In this document: in pieces, positions 8,696 to 18,077 of the stretch
Layout of the letters: every line of letters starts with the position of its first letter
Numbering within the stretch: the stretch's first letter is position 1
Program-made: the position numbers and the translations under genes
The notes under the pieces: generated by a model
What the model was told of the DNA's origin: nothing
The model's database searches: none
What the model saw: only the letters and a program-made list of their open reading frames with translations
NCBI GenBank assembly: GCA_022641835.1
Contig: CP048717.1
Coordinates: 992,001 to 1,056,000 of the forward strand
Length of the DNA stretch: 64,000 nt
Reading direction: 5' to 3'
Source: Petasospora fabianii
Taxonomy: Eukaryota; Ascomycota; Saccharomycetes; Phaffomycetales; Wickerhamomycetaceae

Positions 8696-10369
8696 ATGTC
8701 CAGCTTCTTGACCAGCCTGGTCTCAAAACGTCGCTCTTCAGGATCTTCAGACCCGTTGTATACCACAGAGTCCACACTCAAGGACCCAACTTTTACCCAA
8801 ACTAAAGATGTTGAGTCTGTCAGTTCAGACATCTCTGACGAGCACATCTTCAAAGACCCAAAGATTGCTGACTACTATAGACGTCTTTATGAGTCCACTG
8901 AGTACGAGTGTCGTGAGAAGTTTGATCCAGATTTCACATGGACACGAGAGGAGGAGCGTAAAGTTATCTGGAAGTGTGATTGGAGAGTCACCTTCTGGGC
9001 ATACATCATGTTCACTGCCCTTGACTTTGATCGCTCTAACATCGCCCAGGCCTTGTCAGACAACATGCTCGATGATTTAGGGCTCACAACCAATGACTAC
9101 AATCTTGGTCAAACAATCAACAAAATCTGCTTCCTTGTAGCCGAGTTGCCTTCCCAGTTGATTTCCAAGAAGGTCGGTGCAGACAGATGGATTCCAATGC
9201 AGGTTTCTATATGGAGTATTGTTGCCTTGAGTCAGACTTTCATTACTAACAGATCTGGCTTCTTAGCCACCAGAGCTTTGCTCGGTTTGTTCCAAGGTGG
9301 TTTCATCTGTGACACTTGTTTGTGGATGTCATACTTTTACAAAGGTTCTGAACTTCCACTAAGACTTTCCCTCTTCTATCTTGCCAACCCTCTGACCAAC
9401 ATTTTTAGTTCCTTGCTCGGTGCTGGTCTACTTCAGATCAAGAGTGGCCCTCTTCCTCATGGTTGGCAATGGGTCTTCTTGATTGAAGCTGTCATGACCC
9501 TTATTGTCGGTATTGCCAGTTTCTTCTTGATGCCAGCCTCTGCTGTTGATACAAAGGCATGGTTCAGACCGAATGGTTGGTTTACTGATAGAGAGGAGAA
9601 GATTGTTGTCAACCGTGTTCTGAGAGATGACCCATCAAAGGGAGACATGAACAACAGACAACCAGTCGGTTTGAAAGAACTATTCAGTTCGGTTCTTGAC
9701 TATGATTTGCTTCCAATCTACATCATACGTTTTTTGATGGATATCAGAGCAACTCCTGTCAGCAATTATTTGACACTCACGCTTCGTCAACTTGGTTTCA
9801 ACACATTTGACACCAATCTCTTGGCCATTCCATATAATTTCCTCACGGTGATCCAGACAATTGTTTGTGGATGGGCCTCTGAGAGATTCAAGATCAGAGC
9901 TTTGACACTTGCCTTCACATCAGCATACATCTTTTCCCTCCTAGTACCACTTCGTTTCTGGCCAGGATCACAGGTTCAAGTCTGGCCGACATACGCTATC
10001 CTCACATTACTTCTCGGAAACTGTCCAGCCGTCATCACTATCAGTTGGTGCTCTTGGAACTCCAACTCTGTCAGATCTAGAGCCGTCAGTGCGGCTCTGG
10101 TGAATATGTTCGCTCAGGCTGCCTTTATCGTTGCTTCCAACATTTATCGTGATGATGACAAGCCATTGTATCATAGAGGTAACCTTCAGTTGATCATCAT
10201 CACCATTGCCTCTTTTGTTGCCTGTATCTTGGCCATTTTTTACTACAAGTGGAGAAACACACAGAGAGATAAGGTGTGGAACAAGCTGTCCAAAGACGAA
10301 CAGGATGACTATATCGAAAACACTACAGATAAGGGTAACAAGCGTCTCGACTTCAGATTCGTCTACTAG
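8696..10369 (+). CDS. SOA1: MFS anion transporter, Dal5 subfamily, Soa1/YIL166C-like
   Basis: A 557-residue membrane transporter with 12 predicted helices, of the Dal5 anion:cation symporter subfamily. The segment WKCDWRVTFWAYIMFTALDF is followed by DRSNIAQALSDNML, DYNLGQTINKICFL and the helix-4/5 block RALLGLFQGGFICD. From memory these match S. cerevisiae Soa1 (YIL166C), a high-affinity importer of sulfonates, sulfite, sulfate and thiosulfate at the plasma membrane. The N-terminal 100 residues are hydrophilic and serine-rich. The upstream Met31/32-type cluster supports a sulfur role. Other Dal5-family substrates (allantoate, nicotinate, pantothenate) cannot be excluded from sequence alone. 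Start ATG at 8696 immediately follows a short uORF. Confidence 0.85.
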   Translation: MSSFLTSLVSKRRSSGSSDPLYTTESTLKDPTFTQTKDVESVSSDISDEHIFKDPKIADYYRRLYESTEYECREKFDPDFTWTREEERKVIWKCDWRVTFWAYIMFTALDFDRSNIAQALSDNMLDDLGLTTNDYNLGQTINKICFLVAELPSQLISKKVGADRWIPMQVSIWSIVALSQTFITNRSGFLATRALLGLFQGGFICDTCLWMSYFYKGSELPLRLSLFYLANPLTNIFSSLLGAGLLQIKSGPLPHGWQWVFLIEAVMTLIVGIASFFLMPASAVDTKAWFRPNGWFTDREEKIVVNRVLRDDPSKGDMNNRQPVGLKELFSSVLDYDLLPIYIIRFLMDIRATPVSNYLTLTLRQLGFNTFDTNLLAIPYNFLTVIQTIVCGWASERFKIRALTLAFTSAYIFSLLVPLRFWPGSQVQVWPTYAILTLLLGNCPAVITISWCSWNSNSVRSRAVSAALVNMFAQAAFIVASNIYRDDDKPLYHRGNLQLIIITIASFVACILAIFYYKWRNTQRDKVWNKLSKDEQDDYIENTTDKGNKRLDFRFVY

Positions 10370-10473
10370 AATCTCAGTTTTGTCTTTTCTTTGATCATTT
10401 CATATACACTTACACAAATAACTTAAATGTATCACTAACATAACTCATAGTCGAGAGGGACTGAGCGTCTTGC

Positions 10474-12480
10474 TCAATCTTCATTATCGTTCTGTTCCAA
10501 ACTTCTGTGAAGATACGGTTTAAAGACAGTCTCGTAGTAGTATGGAATTTGCTCTTTCCCAGTCTGACTGTTTACAAAGGAGAAGTATTCCTCATAAATG
10601 CCACCCTGCTTCTTACCAATCTGTGAGGCAATGAAGAAGTCACTTAGGTTGAAAGAGTCTGTGATACCCACAATATCTGGTCTTAATTTCTCATTAATCT
10701 CATCAATCTTGAAGTTCACCTGCTGTGTGAAATCGGAGCCGGTTATCACTCCAAAGGAGTAGAGCTGACCAATGTTCTCAACGGTGATGGAAAGGGCATA
10801 TAACTGACAAAGAAGAGTCAGAACTGGCTTGATCTCGGCCTTTGCTTTCTGGACCCTCGAGTAAAAAGTCTTCAAAGTGATGAGCTTAGTGTGGATCTTG
10901 GCAATTTCAAATCTGTTGGATGAAACCTTTTCGAATGCATCTTCCTGATTCCCAGAAGCCTTGAGGAAATTCTTGTAGCTAGCAGTAGCCTTCTTAACCA
11001 GATTCTGAGAGATGAATTCCCATGCACTGATGATCTGTTCAATGTCTTCGAGCTGGGAAGTCTTCAACTCGAAAGTCGAGACGTCATTGGCCAAGTATTT
11101 GGAGTAGTCACCTAGCTTCTCTCCCTTCTCCAATGCCAAATAATTCTGAATCAAAGCACGACCACAACTCAAACTCAAGACATTGTTGTCTCCCTCCCAA
11201 GTGCACTGGACGACCCAATCATTGTAGCCTTGACCGAAACCATTGTATCCAGAGTACCCATGACCTCCACAACTTTGTCTTCCCTCATCGATGATCTTAC
11301 ATGTCTCCCAGGTACCAAAGGCCTTCATACCAGCAGATAGGGCAAACAGATCTTTCAAATTTGGTAGAGCCTTGTCCATGTCTCCGGAGAGCACAGATTC
11401 CTGAGCCTTTTTCTGGAATGCTTCAACCTCAGCACTGGAGGCATTAAGGGCAAATACCGAAGCCAGAAGTGGGAATAGTCTTCTTCTGTGATGAGTGTAG
11501 TCAATGATCTTCTTCTCCTTTCCTGTACCATCATTTCCAAACTGTCTTCTCATGGCAGCATATCTCAGGGCAATAGTAATAAATCTCTTTCCAGTAGTGT
11601 ATGAGTCGTAAACCATGGTCACTCTACCCATCACAAGAGCTGTGTATCCGAGTTGTTCGGCAAACTTTGGTTTGGAGACGTTACCTTCATCATCAACACT
11701 TGTGTACTTGCTTAGCATGTTGAATCTTGGGATTCTAACGTGAGTAAACTGGATCCAACCATTGTCTATACCATCTCTTCCCATCTTTTTACCAATGTCT
11801 CCAATAGCGATACCAGGGAGAAGCTCATGAGTGTTAACATCTCTAAGCTGAACAACAAAGTTCTTTGTACCATAGTCCTTACCCTTTACAATCAGCCTAG
11901 CATAGACAACACAATGAGTAGCAGAATGAGCAGCACCTCCAATCCACCACTTTGTAGCACCGAGATGTGGAGTATGGATCACGAAACAGCCATCATCCTC
12001 ATCATAGGTAGCAAGAGTCTGTAATCCAGCAACATTAGACCCATGAGTTAGCTCAGTCATACCAAAGCATCCAAAGAACTTGGAACATTTGAGACCACCT
12101 TTATCAACACACCAGTGTGTGAACTGTTCTGGTGTTCCTAATGCCCTCACAGTTTGTGTAAAGAGTCCGAAATGGACACCGAGTCTAGTGTAAGTGGCAC
12201 CATCAATGATGGCGAGCAGTCCCATTCTCTTGTTGAACTTCTCCTCACCGTCCAAGCTCAAGAAGGGAACCATGCGGGTGATTCTCTTAAAAGACATCTC
12301 ACGCTGCTCTTTCCAACTTAGATCATAAGTTGGAACTTTGAAGATAGGATCACGCTCAAAGGAAGTCATCATCTCCTCGAGCTCTAGTGTCTTGTCCTTT
12401 CCACCATCGAGGAAGTACGTAAGTTCACGTGTGTTGAAAGAGCACTTCTCGCGCTCTTCACGCATCTCTTGAAGCGACAT
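10474..12480 (-). CDS. POX1: Peroxisomal acyl-CoA oxidase
   Basis: A 668-residue acyl-CoA oxidase, the first and rate-limiting step of peroxisomal beta-oxidation, which oxidises acyl-CoA to trans-2-enoyl-CoA and makes H2O2. The FAD/substrate block CFGMTELTHGSNV is at 138-150. GGHGYSGYNG and TWEGDNNVLSLSCGRALIQ, holding the presumed catalytic Glu, lie near 410-440. Length fits fungal Pox proteins (about 650-750). The C-terminus QNDNED is not a PTS1 signal, as is usual for fungal acyl-CoA oxidases, which enter through a non-canonical Pex5 route. A CCTCGG lies 157 bp upstream. The gene converges with the transporter. Several budding yeasts have multiple POX paralogues, so the number is uncertain. 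Confidence 0.95.
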   Translation of the reverse strand: MSLQEMREEREKCSFNTRELTYFLDGGKDKTLELEEMMTSFERDPIFKVPTYDLSWKEQREMSFKRITRMVPFLSLDGEEKFNKRMGLLAIIDGATYTRLGVHFGLFTQTVRALGTPEQFTHWCVDKGGLKCSKFFGCFGMTELTHGSNVAGLQTLATYDEDDGCFVIHTPHLGATKWWIGGAAHSATHCVVYARLIVKGKDYGTKNFVVQLRDVNTHELLPGIAIGDIGKKMGRDGIDNGWIQFTHVRIPRFNMLSKYTSVDDEGNVSKPKFAEQLGYTALVMGRVTMVYDSYTTGKRFITIALRYAAMRRQFGNDGTGKEKKIIDYTHHRRRLFPLLASVFALNASSAEVEAFQKKAQESVLSGDMDKALPNLKDLFALSAGMKAFGTWETCKIIDEGRQSCGGHGYSGYNGFGQGYNDWVVQCTWEGDNNVLSLSCGRALIQNYLALEKGEKLGDYSKYLANDVSTFELKTSQLEDIEQIISAWEFISQNLVKKATASYKNFLKASGNQEDAFEKVSSNRFEIAKIHTKLITLKTFYSRVQKAKAEIKPVLTLLCQLYALSITVENIGQLYSFGVITGSDFTQQVNFKIDEINEKLRPDIVGITDSFNLSDFFIASQIGKKQGGIYEEYFSFVNSQTGKEQIPYYYETVFKPYLHRSLEQNDNED

Positions 12481-12800
12481 GTTTGAACTATATCGGCTGC
12501 TTATTATCTAATATCGAAAAATACAGTAACACCCAAGGGCTATTCTTACCTCTTTATATATTCCCCAATGCTGTTGATAAAACGCGGGGTAACCGGAAAG
12601 CGGGTTTCGCGCTGAGACCTCAAACTACTACTTGGACCTCGGCATCTTTTTTTAAGTAAAAGTCCTTGTTGAGGTTAGAGATAGTTCCTACAAGTCTATT
12701 GCTTAAGCATTGTACAGTTATTTTATCATACAGTACTACTGAAACTTTGGTAACTCAGGGATAATGTCTCCCAGCATAGATAAATCATATCAACTGTAGC
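12481..12800. other. POX1 promoter region / 3' side of the subtilisin-type neighbour
   Basis: A 320-bp spacer serving as the POX1 promoter; the next gene ends at 12801. It contains CCTCGG at 12637-12642, the core bound by Far/Ctf1-type fatty-acid regulators in other ascomycetes, a G+C-rich patch around 12590-12615 and a TATA-like TATATA near 12555. I looked for a full S. cerevisiae oleate element and did not find one. Confidence 0.45.
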
Positions 12801-14372
12801 TTACTCTTTGGAGACATATTCATCATCATAGAGAAGAGCTAGATCACCATCTTCATTCACCAAACTTTCCACCTGGAGATTGAAGTCAGTGTGAACATCT
12901 TCATCATAGAACTTAGTCTCATTGCCTTCGTCGTCCTCGTCGTCCTCAGCACGAAACAACACGCTCATGGCTGATGGATTGATCTTCGAGAGATACCTGG
13001 CCCATCCATCAATGTCCTTCTGTGCATACTCCTGTGAATTGAGCGATGGAACCATAGCATTTTTGTAAAGTGGCTGGAAAACAGGACCATGTGTATCCTC
13101 ACTCCAAAAGGCATCTTCTGGGAAAGTATCATCACTCTTGTAAACACCGTTATAGGCAATGTGGTTGGGAGAACCATTGATAGAGCCAATGATGGATCCA
13201 TGCGTACTCATCTCAATAATTAGAGACTTTATATCGTTTGGTTCAATACCTTTTGATAACAAGACAGCAGCGAGGCCAGCAATTACAGGACTACTCATAG
13301 AGGTACCACTCAATTCCATCGACTGTGTCTCTGAGACATGTGAAACGCTGTGAACACCAATACCACTACCAAAAACGTGAACACATTGCCCCCAGTTACT
13401 GAACTTGGCAATCTTGTCATTTCTATCATCAATGGCACCAACAGAGATTGCACGAGAAGCACTTGCTGGACTTGACAGACAAGAATCTGAACCGAAATTA
13501 CCAGCTGCAACAACAACAACAAGTCCTGATTCAACAGCATTGTCAATAGCAGAGTTTAAAACATCATTCTTGAATGATCCTAAAGAGAGATTAACAACAC
13601 CCTTGGCACCTGACTCTTGTCTGTGGGTTACTGCAAATTGAAGAGCTGAGAGAACGGTACTGAGGGTCCCTTCTCCGTGGCTCCCCAATGCCTTAAGGTC
13701 AATCAAATTGACTTTCTTAGCAACGCCAAATGTCTTTGAACCAACAAGACCAGCAACGTGGGTCCCATGCCCACTCTGATCTCCACGATTGCGGAACATG
13801 GTAAAATCCTTGCTGAGAATAACACGTCCTTCAAAATCTGGATGCTCAGAATGGATTCCTGTGTCAATGATGTATGCATTAACATCCTGTCCCAGGAATC
13901 GTGGATCATAGTAGTAGTTGACACTTTCATTATATGGTAAAGTACTACGTCTTGACAATCTTGCCAAATGTCTAGGTGCCATGAACTGTGTCTCGAATTC
14001 GGTGCTTTGATAGCCAGAGTTGTCATGGGGCTCAGTTTTCATGGCCTCATCACTATAGTTGTAATGTGTTGTATCATCGGGGTTCTCATGATCAAAGACT
14101 TTGATGGGGACATCACGAACAATATTCAAGACCATAGGACTTTTCAACAAACGCTTAATGACATCTCTATGGAAATGACCTGAGAAACCGGTAAAGTTTC
14201 CGAAAGATATAACATTTTCAACCAAACCTCTAATGTGATGGTTTGAAGCAGTCACTTTATCATCATTGGCTAAAAGTTGCTCGAGTGTTGCCGGATTCTT
14301 CAATTGGACAAAGAAGTTGGCATACACAATTTGGGAATATATAAACAGCTGGATAAATGTGGAAACTTTCAT
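12801..14372 (-). CDS. Vacuolar-type subtilisin-like serine protease (S8)
   Basis: A 523-residue secretory subtilase. Residues 1-18 form a signal peptide, and about 20-94 an I9-type inhibitory propeptide (FFVQLKNPATLEQLL to VPIKVFD). The catalytic domain has D170 in IIDTGIHSEHPDF, H202 in GHGTHVAG, the oxyanion N292 in AAGNFGS and S358 in LSGTSMSSP. All four are intact. An acidic C-terminal extension follows. It is shorter than S. cerevisiae Prb1 (635) and close in size to Rrt12 and Ysp3, so it may be a Prb1 relative for vacuolar or spore-wall proteolysis. The I9-type inhibitor gene PBI2 lies about 6 kb away. Confidence 0.93.
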   Translation of the reverse strand: MKVSTFIQLFIYSQIVYANFFVQLKNPATLEQLLANDDKVTASNHHIRGLVENVISFGNFTGFSGHFHRDVIKRLLKSPMVLNIVRDVPIKVFDHENPDDTTHYNYSDEAMKTEPHDNSGYQSTEFETQFMAPRHLARLSRRSTLPYNESVNYYYDPRFLGQDVNAYIIDTGIHSEHPDFEGRVILSKDFTMFRNRGDQSGHGTHVAGLVGSKTFGVAKKVNLIDLKALGSHGEGTLSTVLSALQFAVTHRQESGAKGVVNLSLGSFKNDVLNSAIDNAVESGLVVVVAAGNFGSDSCLSSPASASRAISVGAIDDRNDKIAKFSNWGQCVHVFGSGIGVHSVSHVSETQSMELSGTSMSSPVIAGLAAVLLSKGIEPNDIKSLIIEMSTHGSIIGSINGSPNHIAYNGVYKSDDTFPEDAFWSEDTHGPVFQPLYKNAMVPSLNSQEYAQKDIDGWARYLSKINPSAMSVLFRAEDDEDDEGNETKFYDEDVHTDFNLQVESLVNEDGDLALLYDDEYVSKE

Positions 14373-14827
14373 GTTGATGATTTGATCAACGAATAATATG
14401 AGTTCGAGTGTGTAGGGTTTGCGTGCGATATTAGTAGCGGATTAGTTCAAAATAGCAAAGTGTCCGACAGTGGGACACCTATTGGAATAGCGATAGATCT
14501 TCTTTTGATCTTTGTCTTTACTATAACTAATTGCTTTTGGATCAAGTCGAAATGATGGCACTTGTGCCCGTCCTTCTAAAACATTCGTCGATGATGACTT
14601 TGTGTTAAGGAACCGGAGGCGCTTTTCCCTGATTTGCATGTTTCTGGGGTTTCTTTCCTTAACAGCATAACTGAAACTTCAAATCTTCATCTCTCAGAGG
14701 ACTACTCTTGAGCTAAATATGACCCTCATAATCTGTGAAACTGTCTAAAATAGATGATCTATAAGACATCATATAACAATAAGTGTTGCCCCTACCATAG
14801 AGATCAGTAAAGAATAAAAAATAAAAG
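14373..14827. other. Spacer between the subtilisin gene and tRNA-Glu
   Basis: Promoter of the subtilisin gene on one side. It contains the 10-mer GCCCCTACCA at 14788-14797, which recurs elsewhere in the window. The minus-strand frame at 14442-14639 has no family resemblance and is not called. Nothing else was recognised. Confidence 0.4.
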
Positions 14828-14899
14828 TTCCGGTACGGGGAATCGAACCCCGGTCTGCTCGGTGAGAGCGAACTGTGCTAGCCACTACACCATGCCGGA
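14828..14899 (-). tRNA. tRNA-Glu (anticodon CTC)
   Basis: A 72-nt cloverleaf on the minus strand, no intron. The acceptor TCCGGCA pairs with TACCGGA except for a C6-A67 mismatch. The D arm is GTGT/GCAC; the anticodon stem GTTCG/CGAGC encloses loop CTCTCAC, giving CTC. The T arm CGGGG-TTCGATT-CCCCG is perfect and the discriminator is A. Downstream on the minus strand are T runs at 14823-14826 and about 14814-14820 that can stop pol III. It strongly resembles yeast tRNA-Glu. Confidence 0.95.
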
Positions 14900-15270
14900 T
14901 TTTGTTGGAGTTAATATTTGTGCTGTTTAGTAGAGCATGTTCAATGTTCGGGCTAGTTAAGCAGATCGGGTAACCTGATACTTCTGTTATTACTCTTAGA
15001 AAGCTCCATCATATTTGCAATATATCAGTCTATCTCACAATGATGAGATACATATTACTTGTAGGCACTGCTCAACACCCTGGATATTTGACAAATGTTC
15101 TCGGTTATTCAAGGCAACGCGTGCCCTCTCCATTCGTAAGATGTACGGCACCACGATACCGAATGCGGTACTCGATCCGAACACTCGTCGAGTTTGTTCG
15201 GCAAAGATAAAGCACCAGAACTGCGTGAACAATTTGCCCCCCCGTTGCCACACTGGACGCACAAAGGCGA
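14900..15270. other. DUG1 promoter region
   Basis: A 371-bp spacer between tRNA-Glu and DUG1. One GCCACA (15247-15252), the same core as in the Soa1-like promoter, lies 19 bp before the first DUG1 ATG. The short frames on both strands at 15015-15434 are not supported by any family resemblance. Confidence 0.4.
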
Positions 15271-16833
15271 ATGAGACTCCTGCCCACCACAGCATTCTTC
15301 AGAGCTTCCTTCACCAGACCATTGGCCAATCGCATCCACCGCACAGCATTCTCAACAACGCAATTCATGTCAGAAAAGAGAGACTACAGTACCATGTCAG
15401 AGCCAGATTTCTCCGCTCTCTTCAAAAAGATTGATGAACTCAAGCCTCAATTCATCGACAGACTCCGCAAGGCCGTCGAGATCCCATCCGTCTCCGGTGA
15501 TGAGTCCCTCAGACCACAAGTTGTCAAGACTGCTGAGTTCTTGAAAGCCGAGCTCGAGGCTCTCGGTGCTGAAGACATCGAATTGAGAGAACTCGGTACC
15601 CAGCCACCACCAGTCGCTGATGCTAATTTGCAATTGCCACCAATTGTGCTCTCCCGTTTCGGAAAGGACCCATCAAAGAAGACTGTGCTCGTGTACGGTC
15701 ACTACGATGTCCAGCCAGCTGCCCTTGAGGACGGTTGGAACACTGATCCATTCAAACTCGTTGAAAAGAACGATGTTCTTTACGGTAGAGGCTCTTCTGA
15801 TGACAAGGGTCCAGTTATGGGTTGGTTGAACTGTATTCAGGCCCACAGGGAGCTCGGCCTCGAACTTCCAGTTAACTTGATCACCTGTTTTGAAGGTATG
15901 GAGGAGTCCGGCTCTCTCGGTTTGGACGCTCTTATCGCTAAGGAGGCCACTGGCTACTTCAAGGGCGTTGATGCCGTCACCATCTCTGACAACTACTGGT
16001 TGGGTACTACAAAGCCAGTCTTGACATACGGTCTCAGAGGAGTCAACTACTACCAGATCACTGTTAAGGGTCCTGCTGCAGACCTTCACTCTGGTTTGTT
16101 TGGTGGTATCGTTGCTGAACCAATGACCGACCTCGTTAAGATCCTTGCTACACTCGTTGACACAGACGGTAAGATCTTGATCAAGGGTATCGATGAGCAA
16201 GTTAAGAAGCTTACTGAAGAGGAGGACAAGTTGTACGATGATATCGAATTTGATGTTGAGGTCTTGAACCAAGCCACCGGTTCCGACACCGCTCTCTACA
16301 AGACTAAGAAGGACATTCTTCAGCACAGATGGAGATATCCATCCCTTTCCATTCACGGTATCGAAGGTGCCTTCTCCGAGGCTGGTGCTAAGACTGTCAT
16401 CCCAGCCAAGGTCAAGGGTAAGTTTTCTATCAGAACCGTTCCGGACATTTCCTCTGAGAAATTGACCCAATTGATTGTCGACCACGTCAACGAACAGTTC
16501 AAGCTCTTGAACTCTCCAAACACATGCGAAGCCGAGCTCATCCACGACGGTGACTACTGGCTCAGTGATCCATTCAACGACAACTTCACCGCTGCCAGAA
16601 AAGCCACTAAGGCCGTCTGGAACATCGACCCAGACCTCACTAGAGAAGGTGGTTCTATCCCAATCACTCTTACTTTCGAAAAGGAACTCAAGACCTCTGT
16701 TCTTCTCTTGCCAATCGGTAGAGGTGATGACGGTGCCCACTCTACAAACGAAAAGTTGGATGTCTCCAACTATATCGAAGGTGTCAAGACTCAGTCCGCA
16801 TACTTGCACTACTACGCTCAGGGATCTCAATAA
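15271..16833 (+). CDS. DUG1: Cys-Gly metallodipeptidase (M20), with optional mitochondrial leader
   Basis: A 520-residue M20 peptidase, orthologue of Dug1, which splits Cys-Gly and other dipeptides in glutathione degradation. Metal and catalytic motifs are intact: GHYDVQPA (H144, D146), GRGSSDDKGP (bridging Asp at 177-178), EGMEESGS (E211/E212), LHSG and GRGDDGAH near the C-terminus. S. cerevisiae Dug1 is 481 residues and aligns from the third in-frame ATG (15394, MSEPDF). Starting at 15271 adds 41 residues that are rich in Arg, Ser, Thr and Phe, with no acidic residue before position 35, like a mitochondrial presequence. A second ATG is at 15367. Alternative starts could give mitochondrial and cytosolic forms; this is inferred. 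Confidence 0.96.
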   Translation: MRLLPTTAFFRASFTRPLANRIHRTAFSTTQFMSEKRDYSTMSEPDFSALFKKIDELKPQFIDRLRKAVEIPSVSGDESLRPQVVKTAEFLKAELEALGAEDIELRELGTQPPPVADANLQLPPIVLSRFGKDPSKKTVLVYGHYDVQPAALEDGWNTDPFKLVEKNDVLYGRGSSDDKGPVMGWLNCIQAHRELGLELPVNLITCFEGMEESGSLGLDALIAKEATGYFKGVDAVTISDNYWLGTTKPVLTYGLRGVNYYQITVKGPAADLHSGLFGGIVAEPMTDLVKILATLVDTDGKILIKGIDEQVKKLTEEEDKLYDDIEFDVEVLNQATGSDTALYKTKKDILQHRWRYPSLSIHGIEGAFSEAGAKTVIPAKVKGKFSIRTVPDISSEKLTQLIVDHVNEQFKLLNSPNTCEAELIHDGDYWLSDPFNDNFTAARKATKAVWNIDPDLTREGGSIPITLTFEKELKTSVLLLPIGRGDDGAHSTNEKLDVSNYIEGVKTQSAYLHYYAQGSQ

Positions 16834-17060
16834 GGTGCATACACCATAACTAAATCGTAATTCCAATATTTATTTGTGTTATTAACGTGTTGTAGATGTT
16901 TAACGAGAGACAAATGTGTAGAAATATATGGCCCATTTTTACCCCGCGATAATTTCTGATCTATGGAAGAAATAAATATGGTCCACTCGAGCCAATGATT
17001 ACTCTCCCTTTACGAGCATACATCTTGAAACGCCCATAGTTTAACCGCAAGTTTTGAGCA

Positions 17061-18077
17061 ATGAGATCTTCTCCGCTTCTTTATTCCCTCCATCGGATTC
17101 GAACAGTAGCAAACCCGAAAAACTATACACTTGCATCATCTCTTGTCACTACCCCATTCCAGCCCAGATCTCTTCTGCTACTCTCCACACCATCATGTAT
17201 AGAATTCGCCATCACTGAGATCCAATCACTCACATCTACCAACCCAGATTTACAGATTGTCATGGCTGGGTCACTCTCATCGTCCCATCCTAACAATATT
17301 TCGGAATTGTGGATGGATACGAGGATGGATATTAAGAAGATTACGCCTCATTCGTTTGGAGAGCCAAAGCGGAAACAGTGGCATTTCGTGAGGAGTCAAT
17401 TAAACTTAAACTGGCAAGGTGGAGTAAATACAAGTGTTGAAGTTGCCAATGGCACTCAGTTGCTAGGAGATGGTGTTCTATCGACGATGTTCATCGTTGA
17501 TGAAGAGAACGGCTCAAGTTGGGCAAACCTCAAGGAATTGGACATTGGGATTCCATTGAATATCAGAAGGACCCAACGTTTGTCTCACTTGAAGAAGCTT
17601 GGTGAATCCACTTGGTCTGTCTCCGAAACAAATGGTAATGTCTTGAAGAGCCTCGAAGGTGGAAGCGCTGCTCAAGTTTTGATGCAACTGTTGGATGAGG
17701 CAGGTATCAAAAAGACCGTTGATGTATTTGCCAAAGTTAGCACTGGTAGAGGCTCAAAGATCCATAAGGTCATTGCTGGTGGCGGTCAATGGGGTGCTGG
17801 TGCTGATATCCTTGTTCTTGAAAATATGGAGTTTTCCGCTGATGAAGACACAACTATTGAGTTCTTGGTGGTTGACATAGACACAACGCATCCATTCAAA
17901 GTTGAAGGACTCAGTTTTGAGAATGTTCCATTGGATAGTCAGGAATTGGCATCTGATATTGCAGAGGATACCATCTTTGAGGATCGTCTCTGTTTCGGTT
18001 CTGCCGGTCCTTTCGATGTCAACGGCTTGACGCATTCGTCTCCCTTTGAGGCTCTATCATTTGAAGTTGAAGATTGA
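17061..18077 (+). CDS. Unrecognised protein with mitochondrial-type N-terminus (possibly FIST-like)
   Basis: A 338-residue protein from an ATG at 17061. I do not recognise it with confidence. The first about 35 residues are basic and lack acidic residues, like a mitochondrial presequence (MRSSPLLYSLHRIRTVANPK). Then come SLLLLSTPSCIEF, a WMDTRMDI segment, a long polar middle, and a C-terminal block with GGGQWGAGADILVLEN. The order weakly recalls fungal FIST-domain proteins, but this is memory-based. There are no membrane helices and no obvious catalytic motif. The gene is downstream of DUG1 on the same strand, with 227 bp between them. Confidence 0.6.
   Translation: MRSSPLLYSLHRIRTVANPKNYTLASSLVTTPFQPRSLLLLSTPSCIEFAITEIQSLTSTNPDLQIVMAGSLSSSHPNNISELWMDTRMDIKKITPHSFGEPKRKQWHFVRSQLNLNWQGGVNTSVEVANGTQLLGDGVLSTMFIVDEENGSSWANLKELDIGIPLNIRRTQRLSHLKKLGESTWSVSETNGNVLKSLEGGSAAQVLMQLLDEAGIKKTVDVFAKVSTGRGSKIHKVIAGGGQWGAGADILVLENMEFSADEDTTIEFLVVDIDTTHPFKVEGLSFENVPLDSQELASDIAEDTIFEDRLCFGSAGPFDVNGLTHSSPFEALSFEVED

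Noticed and set aside
12580-12620. Oleate-response element before POX1
   Set aside because: The CGG triplets are there but the required T and A spacing of the S. cerevisiae element is not met.
15673-16866. 397-residue frame antisense to DUG1
   Set aside because: A mirror of the strongly biased DUG1 codons; no domain, and it would fully overlap a conserved gene.
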